Origin: Thermoguttaceae bacterium | GTDB taxonomy: Bacteria > Planctomycetota > Planctomycetia > Pirellulales > Thermoguttaceae | Reading direction: 5' to 3' | DNA length: 64,000 nt | Assembly (NCBI GenBank): GCA_017447865.1 | Contig: JAFSMO010000055.1 | Coordinates: 1 to 64,000 of the forward strand | In this document: positions 1-9,016 of the stretch, one piece after another | How the letters are laid out: each line of letters begins with the position of its first letter | Numbering within the stretch: position 1 is the stretch's first letter | Position numbers and translations under genes: made by a program | The notes under the pieces: model-generated | The model's input: the letters and a program-made list of their open reading frames with translations, nothing else | Databases searched by the model: none | What the model was told of the DNA's origin: nothing

Positions 1-165
1 ATCGTCATCGTCGTCATCGTCGTCACCGGAGTCGTCGTCATCATCGTCGTCACCGCCGAACAGATCGTTGCCGGAATCCTTTTTCTTCTTTTTAGAGTCG
101 CCGGAGTCGTCCGAGTCATCATCGTCATCGTCCCCGTCAAAGAGGCCGTTCCCGGAGTCCTCTTT
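1..165. repeat. Asp-coding trinucleotide microsatellite
   Basis: Degenerate tandem GAY codons (read on the minus strand), mostly GAC and GAT, encode the poly-Asp blocks of the beta-helix protein. The unit is interrupted by Ser/Gly codons, giving two larger copies of an Asp-block plus SGN-LF-G module. Length changes by slippage would stay in frame. Confidence 0.75.
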
Positions 166-1260
166 TTCGTCGTCGTCATCGTCGTCGCCGATGGTTTCTT
201 CCTTCACTTCGGTTTCTTCCTCTTTCGCGCCGAAGAAGAAAGCTTCTTCGTCCTCGATTCCGGACTCCATCAGTTCGCTGAAACCGCCTTTGACCTGCTT
301 TTTGTCGATGTAAACCATCGCGCCCTGGTCGATCCAGCCGGGAGCCGGGTAGGCGATCAGGTCGGAGGTGAAAAGAGACGCCATGGCGGCTTCCTCGGTG
401 AAGAGCTGGGCGATCTGATTGTTCCCCACCACGCAGTCTTTCATCCAGACGGAACTGCCGGTTCCGACGGTGACGCCGTATCGGGCGTTTCCGCGGACCG
501 TGACGTTTTTCAGGGAAATGTACGTGGCGGCATCGCTGAGGTTCACGCCGTCATTCTGGAAGCCCTGGATCACCAGATCCTCCACGTCAACGTGATGGGC
601 GTGGAAGAACGTGAGCCCAAAGCGTTTTTCCGGGGCCGTCATTGCGTAGGCGCGCTTTTGGGCGATTTCGGAATCCTCCTGAGGAACGATCCGCTCCAGA
701 GCCAAAACCATGTGCGCCTCTTTCGGGAGGAAGTAGACGCGGCCGTCATAAAGGGCCCAGCGCATGGGTTTCCAGTCGAGCTTGGCCAGTTCGTCCGTCG
801 AATGAACGTCTTTCGTGTCAAGCCGGATGCAGGGTTTTCCACGGAAAAAGAGGTTTTGGAACTCCATGTACCGCGGCTGGTAGAAGAAAATCCCCTTTTG
901 GCCCGCGGCGTGCCAGTACTCCGGCGGGATCTCAGCGCTGCCGTCGATGGTCGCGCCGTTCCCCTTGATCCGGAACGGGAAACCGGGCATTCCACTGTTT
1001 TTTTCACCGCCCACGATCACACTCTCCTGGTACGGACGATCCGGATTGTTCGCCAAAATGATGCAATCGCTGGCGTGGGCCATTTCCAGCGCGTGCTTGA
1101 TCGTACGCACCGGCCCGTTCATGTCGATCGCTTTCGGCGAAAGTCCCGCGAAATCGTCGTTCCCGTACACGTTATCGACGTAAATTTCACGCGCGGCGGA
1201 AAAACCGGCAAAGCTCAAAAGCAGGAAAAAAACCAGGAAAATTGATTGGAAACGCAACAT
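1..1260 (-). CDS. Exported right-handed beta-helix protein with Asp-rich tail (3' end outside window)
   Basis: This frame is open from an ATG at 1258-1260 to the window edge, so the C-terminus is missing (420 residues visible). Residues 1-23 form a signal peptide (MLRFQSIF then a hydrophobic core ending FSAA). The body resembles parallel beta-helix proteins: an opening IYVDNVYGNDDFAG like the VD-GND start of Pel-type or DUF1565 helices, then rungs such as VEDLVIQGFQNDGVNL and ISLKNVTVRGNARYGV around residues 230-265. From about residue 350 it becomes very acidic, with runs of seven or more Asp separated by short Ser/Gly/Lys segments (DSGNGLFDG, DSGNDLFGG). It lies 64 bases after the PEP-CTERM gene on the same strand, so co-transcription is possible. 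The function is unknown; a secreted or surface polysaccharide-binding or lyase-like protein is a guess. Confidence 0.8.
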   Translation of the reverse strand, partial: MLRFQSIFLVFFLLLSFAGFSAAREIYVDNVYGNDDFAGLSPKAIDMNGPVRTIKHALEMAHASDCIILANNPDRPYQESVIVGGEKNSGMPGFPFRIKGNGATIDGSAEIPPEYWHAAGQKGIFFYQPRYMEFQNLFFRGKPCIRLDTKDVHSTDELAKLDWKPMRWALYDGRVYFLPKEAHMVLALERIVPQEDSEIAQKRAYAMTAPEKRFGLTFFHAHHVDVEDLVIQGFQNDGVNLSDAATYISLKNVTVRGNARYGVTVGTGSSVWMKDCVVGNNQIAQLFTEEAAMASLFTSDLIAYPAPGWIDQGAMVYIDKKQVKGGFSELMESGIEDEEAFFFGAKEEETEVKEETIGDDDDDDEKEDSGNGLFDGDDDDDDSDDSGDSKKKKKDSGNDLFGGDDDDDDDSGDDDDDDDD

Positions 1261-1324
1261 TGCAAGCCTTTAAAAAAATGAAAATTTGCATGGAACCGGA
1301 TCCGTCCGAACCCCAACCAATCCC

Positions 1325-4300
1325 TTAATTATATTTCCTTCGGAGGAAGGCGAAACCCGTCAGGCCGAGCAGGAGCAGGACCCACGTGCCAGGTTCCGGG
1401 ACCGCCGCGCCGTCCGTCGCGAAGAGTGCCCAGGCGCCGTCCTCGTACTTGAGGGCCAGGCGACCGTCGCCGTAAGCGAAAGCGATGTTAGACGCGAGGA
1501 TGGTCGGAACGTCCTCGGAGTTGGAAGTATCGAGGAATTTCACCGTGTCGCCGTACTCGAGCGGGATCTGGTCCGGCGTGCCGTTAAGGAGGAAAATCGT
1601 GTCACCAAGGTCCGCGGTGCCGGTGATCTTCAGTACGTCGTGACTCTCCGCCCCTGCGACGTCAATGAGCACGCTGCTGCCGGAAAGGTTCAGGTTTCCG
1701 TTGATCGTCAGCGTCGCGATGGAATCATCGCCCGGAGAGACCGTCAGGCCGGTTTTCGTCAGGTCGCCGACGATCGTGCCGGAGCCGCCCAGCAGCGTGC
1801 CGGGGACGAGCGCGTCGTTCACCTGGCTGGAAAGCGTCCAGTTCGCGGCATTCACGATCAGGCTGGCGCCGGGAGCCATCGTGAAGGATCCGGCATCGTC
1901 CAGGTTCTCGCTCGTTCCGAGGATGAGCTTCGCCCCGTCCGCCACGCTGACGGTCAGCGGGAGACTGGCCGCGGAAGTCTGGATCGAGCCGTTCCCGGCA
2001 AATTCGACCGTTCCTTCATCGATCTGAAGCCGCGGGTACCGGTTCGTCCCTTCGAGGATCAGCGTCCCTTGACCGACTTTATGGAACCCGATGTTATTGG
2101 CCATCCCGTTGCTCACGTTTTTGGCAATTCGCAGTGAACTGTCGGCTTCAACGACGTTCACGGAGCCGAAGCCTCCGTCGTACAGGTATATGTTCGAGTC
2201 GATCAGCGCGTGCGCGTCCTCGCCCTGAACCACGAACGCCTGGTTTCCGTTGCCGCGGAAGTTGAAGTAGCAGTTGGTGTTCGAAGACGTGATGGAGGCG
2301 CTGCCGACGAACGTCACGGTGTGGCTGTTCGCGAAGGAAATGTCATTGCCGGCCATTTCGATCGTGGATCCGTCGTAGATCGTCACGTTGTTGCTGTGGT
2401 CGGAGCAGGCTTTCCTGGCGAGTTTCAAGTAGCCGACGCCGCCGTCCGCCGAGCCGACCGTGATCAGGCAGTTCGCCGAGATGGCCGGGCCGATATTGTA
2501 GTCCACGAAACCGAAATTCGCGTTGACCGTTCCGTCCGAGACCGTCAGCGTCGAGAGCGATTTGTTCGGCGTGTTCAGGTTGACCGTCGCGCCGTTGGTC
2601 ACGGTCAGGGCCGTAATGCCGGAGGTCGTGTTGCTCACGCCCTCAAGCGGGCCGATGGTGACCGTGCCGCCCTGAACGTCAAACGCTCCGGAAATCGGCG
2701 CGCCGCCGAGAATGTTGAGCGTTCCGGCTCCGGTCTTCGTGATGGCGTGCGAGCCGGTGAGCTGGCCCGTGATCTCGATCGTGCGGTTTTCGCCCGTCTG
2801 GAAAGTGAACGCGGTCGGATTGGTGGCCGCGACGTTCACGTTGGCCGCGATGGTCTGCGTCGTGGCTGATTCTGCCGCGGAGGAATCGCCGATCATGACC
2901 GAGTACGCGTTGCCGCGGTTGGTGAAGCTCAGGCTCCCGAGCGTTTCGCCCGCACTTGAAACGTTTCCGGTCAGGTTGATTTTGCCGCCGGTTTTGTAGT
3001 TCTGGCTGAGCGAGAGCGTGTGGCCGTTCGTCTCGATGTCGCTCTGAATATTCGTGACCGGGTTGGCGTCACGCAGGCCAAACTCGGCGTTGGCGTTCAG
3101 GGTGATTTTCCCGGTGAACGTCGTCGTATTATTGACTCCAATGGCGCCGCGCGGCGTGCCGTCACCACCAGCGCCGGCCCCATTTCCGCTGATGAAAAAT
3201 TCTTCGGAGTGGGTTCCGCCGTTGGCCCAGAACATGCCGCCGTCCGCGATGATGACCTTGGAGGTGCTGCCAAGGCCGTTGGCGATCAGGCGGGCGTGGG
3301 AGTTGAGTTCGATCGTGCCGGTGAAGTCCCCGAGCGTCGTATTGCTCAGGCCGTAATTTCCGCCGTAGTTGCTGGAGCGGCTGTGCTCGGCGCTCACCGA
3401 GATCGTGCCCGCGCCCGAAATGGCGGTGAAGAGCATGGCGTCGTTCGAGTATTGATTGTTCCAGACGAACTTCGCGCCCTCGGCGACTTCCAGCGTTCCC
3501 TGACCAGCGACGTACTGGCGGGAGGCGGTGGTGCTCGTTTGATTATCGCCGGCCGGGACCACGACGGTTCCTTCGCTGATGGTGAGTTTGCCGGTGTTCG
3601 TGTTCACCGCGCCGATCTGCAGCGTGCCGGCGCCGGTTTTCGTGATGGCTCCCGCCCCGGAAATGACGCCGTTTGCGTAGGTGGTGAGGTTTTCGCCCAC
3701 TTTAATGACCATGGCGCGGCCGTCGTTTGTGTTGTTCTGGGCGATCGCGGCGTTGATCGTCTGCCCGGCGCTGGAACCGTCAAAAGTCAGAACGAACTGC
3801 GTGTTGGCGTCCACGATCGTTCCCGCCGTTACGTCGCCCTTGATGGAAATGTTCCCGCCGTTATTCGAGACGGTGTTCTGGAACGTGAGCTGCTTCCCGG
3901 CCAGGTCGAGCCCATTGGCGAAAGTCGAATTGTGCGCGCTGCCCAGGCCGATCAACGCATTGGACGCAAGGGTCACGGTGCCGTTGAACGTGCAGTCGCC
4001 GTCCAGACGGATCGCGCCGCGGCCGGAACCGTCACCGCCGGAACCCGCGCCGTTGCCGTTCAGAATGAGATTACTGTTGAAGGTCAAGGTCGCGCCCGGC
4101 CATAATTCAGCGCCGGATTCCACGACGATCGTTCCGACTTTATTCAGTTCCGTGGTCGAACCGCTCCAGTAGAGTCGGGTGAAATTCGCCAGTTCCAGCG
4201 TGCCGGTGAAGTCGGAGAGGACCGTGTTCACGCCGTAGGAACTGTTGCCGTAAACTTTGCCGATCTCCAGGCGGAGCGTCCCGGTGCCCGTGACCGTGTT

Positions 4301-4819
4301 GGTGAGGTCGGCGCCGACGTTCCCGTCGGTCTTGGAAGTGGCCGTGTTCGTCCAGAGAAGCGTCCCGCCCTGGTTGATCGTCACGGTTCCGGTTCCGAGC
4401 GGTTTGTAAGATGCGCTGGAGGAGCCTTGCGGGATCACCCCTTTCACCGTCCCGGCGTCAATCGTGATGCCACCCGCCGATGAGGAATTATTTCCGGTCA
4501 GCGTCAGCATCCCGGTGCCGGCCGTGCCGTTCGTCAGGGAGTTGACCGTCAGGGTTTGACCGCTGGAAATATTCATTCCGCCGGAAAGCTCGACGTTCCC
4601 GCCCATGTTGAACCAGCCGCTGGCCGTGGCCTGGATCTGGCCCGTGGCGGTACTCGCCCCCGTGAAGTAAACGCCCTTAACGCCGGAACCATCGATCGTG
4701 ATGTCGCCGGAGTACGCGGCGTCCGAAATCTCCAGCTCGCCCTCGACCGCGGCCGGAAGCGCGGAGACGTGAAACGCGGAAATCAAAAACAGGATGGCGC
4801 AAAAATTGGAAACTCGCAT
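1325..4819 (-). CDS. Large PATR-repeat surface protein with PEP-CTERM anchor
   Basis: This 1164-residue exported protein starts MRVSNFCAILFLISAF, a clear signal peptide. A start 31 codons further upstream exists, but a TATAAT box at 4920-4925 would place the transcript start near that codon, so the ATG at 4817-4819 is preferred. The body is rich in Gly, Thr, Asn and Val with autotransporter-associated beta-strand (PATR, TIGR02601-like) rungs such as GAGAITKTGAGTLQI and GSHAITKTGAGTLNI, implying a long beta-helix. The C-terminus is a textbook PEP-CTERM: VPEPG, a hydrophobic stretch, then RRKYN. In other bacteria such tails are handled by exosortase; none lies in this window. Likely role: a surface-exposed or shed adhesin or matrix protein. 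The beta-helix gene follows 64 bases downstream. Confidence 0.85.
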   Translation of the reverse strand: MRVSNFCAILFLISAFHVSALPAAVEGELEISDAAYSGDITIDGSGVKGVYFTGASTATGQIQATASGWFNMGGNVELSGGMNISSGQTLTVNSLTNGTAGTGMLTLTGNNSSSAGGITIDAGTVKGVIPQGSSSASYKPLGTGTVTINQGGTLLWTNTATSKTDGNVGADLTNTVTGTGTLRLEIGKVYGNSSYGVNTVLSDFTGTLELANFTRLYWSGSTTELNKVGTIVVESGAELWPGATLTFNSNLILNGNGAGSGGDGSGRGAIRLDGDCTFNGTVTLASNALIGLGSAHNSTFANGLDLAGKQLTFQNTVSNNGGNISIKGDVTAGTIVDANTQFVLTFDGSSAGQTINAAIAQNNTNDGRAMVIKVGENLTTYANGVISGAGAITKTGAGTLQIGAVNTNTGKLTISEGTVVVPAGDNQTSTTASRQYVAGQGTLEVAEGAKFVWNNQYSNDAMLFTAISGAGTISVSAEHSRSSNYGGNYGLSNTTLGDFTGTIELNSHARLIANGLGSTSKVIIADGGMFWANGGTHSEEFFISGNGAGAGGDGTPRGAIGVNNTTTFTGKITLNANAEFGLRDANPVTNIQSDIETNGHTLSLSQNYKTGGKINLTGNVSSAGETLGSLSFTNRGNAYSVMIGDSSAAESATTQTIAANVNVAATNPTAFTFQTGENRTIEITGQLTGSHAITKTGAGTLNILGGAPISGAFDVQGGTVTIGPLEGVSNTTSGITALTVTNGATVNLNTPNKSLSTLTVSDGTVNANFGFVDYNIGPAISANCLITVGSADGGVGYLKLARKACSDHSNNVTIYDGSTIEMAGNDISFANSHTVTFVGSASITSSNTNCYFNFRGNGNQAFVVQGEDAHALIDSNIYLYDGGFGSVNVVEADSSLRIAKNVSNGMANNIGFHKVGQGTLILEGTNRYPRLQIDEGTVEFAGNGSIQTSAASLPLTVSVADGAKLILGTSENLDDAGSFTMAPGASLIVNAANWTLSSQVNDALVPGTLLGGSGTIVGDLTKTGLTVSPGDDSIATLTINGNLNLSGSSVLIDVAGAESHDVLKITGTADLGDTIFLLNGTPDQIPLEYGDTVKFLDTSNSEDVPTILASNIAFAYGDGRLALKYEDGAWALFATDGAAVPEPGTWVLLLLGLTGFAFLRRKYN

Positions 4820-4919
4820 GGTTATGAATCGTGAGTTAAAAATCGTAAAGTGTTCACTGCCCAGTCCCAAACGGAAACCCACCGGGTCCGTTCCGGCTGG
4901 AAAATCAATCATGATTTAT

Positions 4920-4925
4920 ATTATA
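4920..4925 (-). promoter_or_regulatory. -10 box for the PEP-CTERM gene
   Basis: TATAAT on the minus strand, about 95 bases before the preferred ATG. No good -35 hexamer is visible at 16-18 bases. It supports the shorter start of the downstream protein. Confidence 0.4.
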
Positions 4926-5016
4926 CACCAATCGCGGAAAATTAACACCATGAAGGGCAGAAAATTCAAGAAATTTCAGAAAAAAACCGGAAAAGAGGCA
5001 AACTTTGAGGCCCCCC

Positions 5017-5044
5017 TTGAAAAAATCGCGGTTTTGCGTAAAAT
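5017..5044 (+). promoter_or_regulatory. Sigma-70-type promoter for the KAS III gene
   Basis: TTGAAA (5017-5022), a 16-base spacer, then TAAAAT (5039-5044). The start codon follows about 45 bases later, a plausible leader length. Confidence 0.45.
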
Positions 5045-5088
5045 CTAGGGTTAAAATCCAGTGGTCCTTTTACTTCAGATTTTGAAAA

Positions 5089-6123
5089 ATGAACTATAAA
5101 AACGTTTGCATTGAAGCGGTCGTCAATCTGCTTCCGGAAGAAATCGTCACGACCGACGCGATCGAGGAGCGCCTGGCGCCGGTTTATGACCGTCTGCGCC
5201 TTCCGCCGGGCCGGCTCGAACTCATGACCGGGATCCGCGAACGGCGGCTCTGGCCGAAGGGGATTTTGCCGGGAAGCATCAGCGTTCAGACCGTCAAAAA
5301 GGCCCTGGAGCAAAGCGGCGTGGACCCGAAGAGAGTCGGCGCGCTGATCCACGGCTCGGTCTGCCGGGACTACCTGGAACCCGCCACGGCCTGCGGCGTG
5401 CATGAAGGGGCCGGACTGCCGGAAGACTGCCAGATTTTCGACGTTTCGAACGCCTGCCTCGGGATCCTCACCGGGATGATCCAGGCCGCCAATATGATCG
5501 AGCTGGGGCAGATCGACGCGGCGATCGTGGTCGGAACGGAAGACTCGCGGTCACTGCTGGAAACGACCATCGACCAGATGCTCAACGACCCGACGCTCAC
5601 CCGGCAGAGCATCAAGCCGCTTTTCGCGTCGCTGACGATCGGCTCGGCCAGCGCGGGATTCGTGCTCGTGCGGAAGGATCTTTCCCGGACCGGGATGAAG
5701 CTGCTCGGGGCCAATGTGATCGCGAATACGCGCTTCTGCCATTTGTGCCGCAGCGACGCGAGCGTGAAAGAGGGCGACGCGATGAAAACCGACTCGGAAA
5801 CGCTGCTGATCCAGGGGGTCGATACGGCAAAGCGGCTTTTCCCGCAATTTCTGGAAAATCTCGGCTGGACGCGCGGCGAGATCGACCATTTCTTCTGCCA
5901 TCAGGTTGGAAAAGCGCACCAGAAACTCCTGTACGACACGCTGGAGATCGATTTCTCAAAAGATTTTTCGACGCTGGAATTCCTCGGAAATACCGGCTCC
6001 GCCGCGCTTCCGTCCGCCTTCTCGATCGGCCTGGAACGGGGCCTTTGCAAAAAAGGCGAGAAGGTCGCGCTGCTCGGGATCGGCTCGGGGATCAACTCGC
6101 TGATGATCGGCGTAGAGATTTAG
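5089..6123 (+). CDS. 3-oxoacyl-ACP synthase III family protein (FabH/OleA-like)
   Basis: A thiolase-fold condensing enzyme of 344 residues, near the usual 320-350. The family triad is visible: Cys123 in DVSNACLG, His271 in FFCHQVG and Asn301 in FLGNTGSAALP. The glycine-rich C-terminal GIGSGINSLM also fits. Family members condense an acyl-CoA or acyl-ACP with malonyl-ACP (FabH), or join two acyl-CoAs (OleA). No acpP, fabD, fabG or ole genes are adjacent, so substrate and pathway cannot be decided from context. It stands alone, facing rhaB tail to tail. Its TAG stop codon lies at the outer edge of a large inverted repeat (6122-6225). Confidence 0.85.
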   Translation: MNYKNVCIEAVVNLLPEEIVTTDAIEERLAPVYDRLRLPPGRLELMTGIRERRLWPKGILPGSISVQTVKKALEQSGVDPKRVGALIHGSVCRDYLEPATACGVHEGAGLPEDCQIFDVSNACLGILTGMIQAANMIELGQIDAAIVVGTEDSRSLLETTIDQMLNDPTLTRQSIKPLFASLTIGSASAGFVLVRKDLSRTGMKLLGANVIANTRFCHLCRSDASVKEGDAMKTDSETLLIQGVDTAKRLFPQFLENLGWTRGEIDHFFCHQVGKAHQKLLYDTLEIDFSKDFSTLEFLGNTGSAALPSAFSIGLERGLCKKGEKVALLGIGSGINSLMIGVEI

Positions 6124-6225
6124 ATTCGGAGGGCCGGCGTCCTCGCCGGTCAAGTTAATAATCTGAGAAACGGGAAAGGCTTAATTTCATTAACTTGACC
6201 GGCGGGACGCCGGCCCTCCGAATCT
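6122..6225. repeat. Family B palindromic element, copy 1 (complete)
   Basis: Inverted repeat whose arms read AGATTCGGAGGGCCGGCG and its complement, continuing through CGCCGGTCAAGTTAA on the left and TTAACTTGACCGGCG on the right, around a short AT-rich centre. The left arm begins inside the KAS III stop codon. Other copies are at 6403-6428, 27408-27597 and 34276-34365. The gene-free stretch 6124-6433 consists of this copy, the family F hairpin and the half copy beside rhaB. Confidence 0.85.
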
Positions 6226-6237
6226 ACTCGTCCCCGT

Positions 6238-6346
6238 AAAAAAAGGCCCCGCGGATGAGGTGGATCAAGCGGATAAAATCGGATTTTAAAAAATCAAAAA
6301 AATCCGTTTAAATCCGCCCGATCCGCTTAATCCGCGGGGCCTTTTT
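6238..6346. repeat. Long hairpin of ATCCG words (family F, copy 1)
   Basis: An inverted repeat of about 109 bases. The outer arms are AAAAAGGCCCCGCGGAT and ATCCGCGGGGCCTTTTT; the inner arms are built of repeated GGAT/ATCC words (GATCAAGCGGAT, ATCCGCCCGATCC). It lies between two convergent genes and, with T-rich sequence on one side and A-rich on the other, could end transcription in both directions. A hairpin of similar composition is at 9017-9120. Confidence 0.7.
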
Positions 6347-6402
6347 CGGCCTGCGAGTTCTTGCTGGTTTGGGGTTTAGTTGGTCAATTAATCAAAATTT
6401 CA

Positions 6403-6428
6403 TGACCGGCGAGGACGCCGGCCCTCCG
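6403..6428. repeat. Family B palindromic element, copy 2 (half)
   Basis: A single arm, TGACCGGCGAGGACGCCGG followed by CCCTCCGG, ending six bases before the rhaB stop codon. The arm is itself self-complementary (CCGGCG..CGCCGG). Confidence 0.75.
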
Positions 6429-6433
6429 GATCT

Positions 6434-7930
6434 TTAGCAGATTTTCCTGTACTGCTCGTACGCTTCGTCCCACGCGGCCGTGTTTTGCGGCTCGTAAGTC
6501 TCCATCGGGAAACTGTTCCGGACGATCGCACGCGCCTCGGAAATGTCGCGGACCGCGCCGTCGGCGATGGCCTGGATCATAATATTTCCGATGGCGGTCG
6601 CTTCTACCGGCCCGGTCACCACACGACGCCCGGTCGCGTTGGCGGTCATCTGGCAAAGCTGGCGGTTTTTCGTCCCGCCGCCCACGATGTGGATCGTTTC
6701 AATACGCTGGCCGTTGATCTCCTCGCACATGCGGAAGACGTCGCGGAAACGCATCGCTATGCTCTCCACCGCGCATTTCAGGACTTCGCCCTCGGTCTGC
6801 GGGACGCTCTGGCCGGTACGCTGGCAGAAACCGACGATTTGCTCCACCATGTTGACCGGCGCGAAGAACTCGTTCGCCTCGGCGTTGATGAAACGCTGGA
6901 GTGACGGCGCCGCGTCGCTCATGGCAGTCAGTTCGTCCCAGTTCCAGTCTTTTCCCTGCGCGTTCCAGATGCGCTTGCACTCTTGGAGGATCCACATGCC
7001 GGTGATGTTTTTCAGGACGCGCCACGTGTTCCCGACGCCGCCTTCGTTGGTGAAGTTCAGCTCGAGCATCTTCTCGTTGATGATCGGTTTGGGAGACTCG
7101 ATCCCCATCAGCGCCCATGTGCCGAGCGAGATGTACGCCCAATCCGGCTGCGCGCCGGGTTTCGTCTCGGCCGGAACCGCCATTACGGCGCTTGCCGTGT
7201 CGTGCGTGCCGGGCAGAACGACCGAAACTTCAGGCCCCAAACCCGTTTTTTCCTGCACGCTTTTGCGAAGCGGGCCGAGATTCGTGCCGGGAGGCGTGAT
7301 CTTGCCGAGGAAATGCGTCGGAACGCCCAGTTTTTCGAGGAGTTCCCACGCCCAGTCGCCCGTCAGCGGGTTGAAAAACTGCGTGGTCGTCGCGTTGGTG
7401 AACTCGTTCGCCTTCACGCCGCTTAAGAGCCAGTGGAAAACGTCGGGGATCTGCAAAAAACGCTTTCCGGCCGTCAGCAGCGGGTCCCCGGCGCGCTGCA
7501 TCGCGACGAGCTGGTACACCGTGTTGAACTGCATGAACTGGAGACCCGTCTGAGCGAAGATCTCCGCGCGGGAGACCGTTTCAAACGCGGCTTCCGGGAA
7601 ACCGTCGGTCCGGTGGTCGCGGTACGTCACCGGGTTCCCGAGCAGGTGGTCGTTCTGGTCGAGCATCGCGAAATCGACCCCCCAGGTATCGACCCCAACG
7701 CTCTGGAGCGTTTCGCCTTCAGCGAGTTTCGACGCGGTGACGGCCAGTCCCTGCTGAACGTTTTTCCAGAGGGCGGGCAGATCCCAGTAATTCGTTCCGC
7801 CGAGGTCCACGCCTCCGTTTTCGAAACGAAACATTTCTTCAAGGGTGAGGGTTTCCCCTTCCAGGCGACCCAGTACGTGGCGCCCGGAGGACGCGCCCAT
7901 ATCGACGGCGAGGTAGTTTTTTGTGCTCAT
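6434..7930 (-). CDS. rhaB: Rhamnulokinase
   Basis: A 498-residue FGGY-family sugar kinase that phosphorylates L-rhamnulose to rhamnulose 1-phosphate. Motifs match RhaB: LAVDMGASSGRHVLG at the N-terminus (phosphate loop 1), GVDTWGVDFAMLD, SLGTWALMGIE, and the C-terminal VGGGTKNRQLCQM followed by GPVEATAIGN, a signature that separates RhaB from xylulo- and glycerol kinases. The start at 7928-7930 (MSTKNYLAVD) is chosen because the family begins a few residues before the VDMGASSGR motif; the frame runs 37 codons further upstream without family likeness. No rhaA, rhaD or rhaS is adjacent. The GH106-like glycosidase at 11.5 kb could supply rhamnose. A promoter is visible at 8049-8077. Confidence 0.92.
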   Translation of the reverse strand: MSTKNYLAVDMGASSGRHVLGRLEGETLTLEEMFRFENGGVDLGGTNYWDLPALWKNVQQGLAVTASKLAEGETLQSVGVDTWGVDFAMLDQNDHLLGNPVTYRDHRTDGFPEAAFETVSRAEIFAQTGLQFMQFNTVYQLVAMQRAGDPLLTAGKRFLQIPDVFHWLLSGVKANEFTNATTTQFFNPLTGDWAWELLEKLGVPTHFLGKITPPGTNLGPLRKSVQEKTGLGPEVSVVLPGTHDTASAVMAVPAETKPGAQPDWAYISLGTWALMGIESPKPIINEKMLELNFTNEGGVGNTWRVLKNITGMWILQECKRIWNAQGKDWNWDELTAMSDAAPSLQRFINAEANEFFAPVNMVEQIVGFCQRTGQSVPQTEGEVLKCAVESIAMRFRDVFRMCEEINGQRIETIHIVGGGTKNRQLCQMTANATGRRVVTGPVEATAIGNIMIQAIADGAVRDISEARAIVRNSFPMETYEPQNTAAWDEAYEQYRKIC

Positions 7931-8048
7931 CTTTTTTTGATTTTTAGGTTTTAAGGTTTTAAGATTTTGAGGGACCCACCCGCGGTGAGTTTCCCGGTTG
8001 AAAAACGACTGATTTGACTTGAACGAGCGAGTGCGGCTCAAAAGTCCA

Positions 8049-8077
8049 TTCTACCACAGACTCCCGAATATTTCAAC
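8049..8077 (-). promoter_or_regulatory. Promoter for rhaB
   Basis: On the minus strand: TTGAAA (8072-8077), 17-base spacer, TAGAAT (8049-8054), preceded by TGG, an extended -10. No obvious operator for a RhaS-type activator was recognised. Confidence 0.5.
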
Positions 8078-8116
8078 CGCCCGGCCGAAAATTTTCAGAA
8101 AATTTTTTCTGGGGGC

Positions 8117-8144
8117 TTGACTTTCCGCCGCGGTACGGTATGAT
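8117..8144 (+). promoter_or_regulatory. Promoter for uppS
   Basis: TTGACT (8117-8122), 16-base spacer, TATGAT (8139-8144). The uppS ATG lies 45 bases downstream. It is divergent from the rhaB promoter. Confidence 0.55.
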
Positions 8145-8188
8145 TTAGGAAAGAGGCCGTTTTCTCCCTTTTCCCAAGGAACTTTTTT

Positions 8189-8947
8189 ATGTTTTTCTGG
8201 TCCCGAGCGTCCAAAAAGTCTTCAATCATCCCGACCGGGCCGGAGGCGAATCGTCTGCGGCACGTCGCGATCATCATGGATGGAAACGGGCGCTGGGCGC
8301 AAAAACGCGGACTGCCTCGCGCCGCCGGGCACCGCGAAGGGGTAAAGGCGGTCGAGAAAATCGTCGCGGAGGCCGTTCGACTCCGGCTCGAAGTCCTGAC
8401 TCTTTACTGCTTTTCGAACGAAAACTGGAAGCGGCCGCAAGTGGAGCTGGACGCTCTGATGGCGCTTCTGGAGCACTTCATGGTCTCCTCGCGCCCCAAA
8501 TTCATGGAGCAGAATATTCGTCTGCGGGTCATTGGCCGTCGGGAGGGGCTTACCGGGTCGGCGCTTTCCAAAATTGACGAAACAATCGCGATGACCGGGC
8601 AAAATTCGGGCTTGACCCTTCAGCTGGCGATCAATTACGGCGGCCGTCAGGAACTCGTCGATGCGGCGCGGACGCTGGCGGGGAAAGCGCAGGAAGGGAC
8701 ACTAAAACCCGAGGAGATCGACGAGGAGCAGCTTGCCGCGGCCCTCTACACGACGGGGATCCCGGACCCGGACCTTCTGATCCGCACGGCCGGCGAGATG
8801 CGGCTGAGCAATTTCCTCCTCTGGCAGTTGAGCTACGCCGAGCTTTGGGTCACGGACGTCTGCTGGCCGGACTTCGACGAGGCGAAACTGCGCAAGGCGA
8901 TCACCGCGTTTCAGGGGCGCACCCGGCGGTTCGGGGCGGTAAAATAG
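8189..8947 (+). CDS. uppS: Isoprenyl transferase (undecaprenyl diphosphate synthase)
   Basis: A cis-prenyltransferase of 252 residues (family usually 230-260) that elongates farnesyl diphosphate with isopentenyl diphosphate to the C55 carrier lipid for cell-wall and polysaccharide synthesis. The hallmark HVAIIMDGNGRWA at residues 25-37 holds the catalytic Asp31; TLYCFSNENWKRP (about 74-86), LAINYGGRQELVDA and DPDLLIRTAGEMRLSNFLLW are the further family motifs. It is a soluble or membrane-edge enzyme. In many genomes cdsA and dxr follow uppS; here the next gene is convergent glutamine synthetase, so the gene is isolated. Confidence 0.95.
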   Translation: MFFWSRASKKSSIIPTGPEANRLRHVAIIMDGNGRWAQKRGLPRAAGHREGVKAVEKIVAEAVRLRLEVLTLYCFSNENWKRPQVELDALMALLEHFMVSSRPKFMEQNIRLRVIGRREGLTGSALSKIDETIAMTGQNSGLTLQLAINYGGRQELVDAARTLAGKAQEGTLKPEEIDEEQLAAALYTTGIPDPDLLIRTAGEMRLSNFLLWQLSYAELWVTDVCWPDFDEAKLRKAITAFQGRTRRFGAVK

Positions 8948-9016
8948 AAAAATCAAATTTTCTCAAGACTTCAAAACTCTTTTTCCGGGTGGGAGCGCGT
9001 TCCACTTCCAACCTCT

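Noticed and set aside
1..165. CRISPR-like short repeats at the left edge
   Set aside because: The repeats are contiguous GAY codons in frame with a protein, with no spacers.
6124..6433. tRNA or other stable RNA gene in repeat-filled gaps
   Set aside because: The pairing is fully explained by dispersed inverted repeats found elsewhere; no cloverleaf or CCA-type end was seen.
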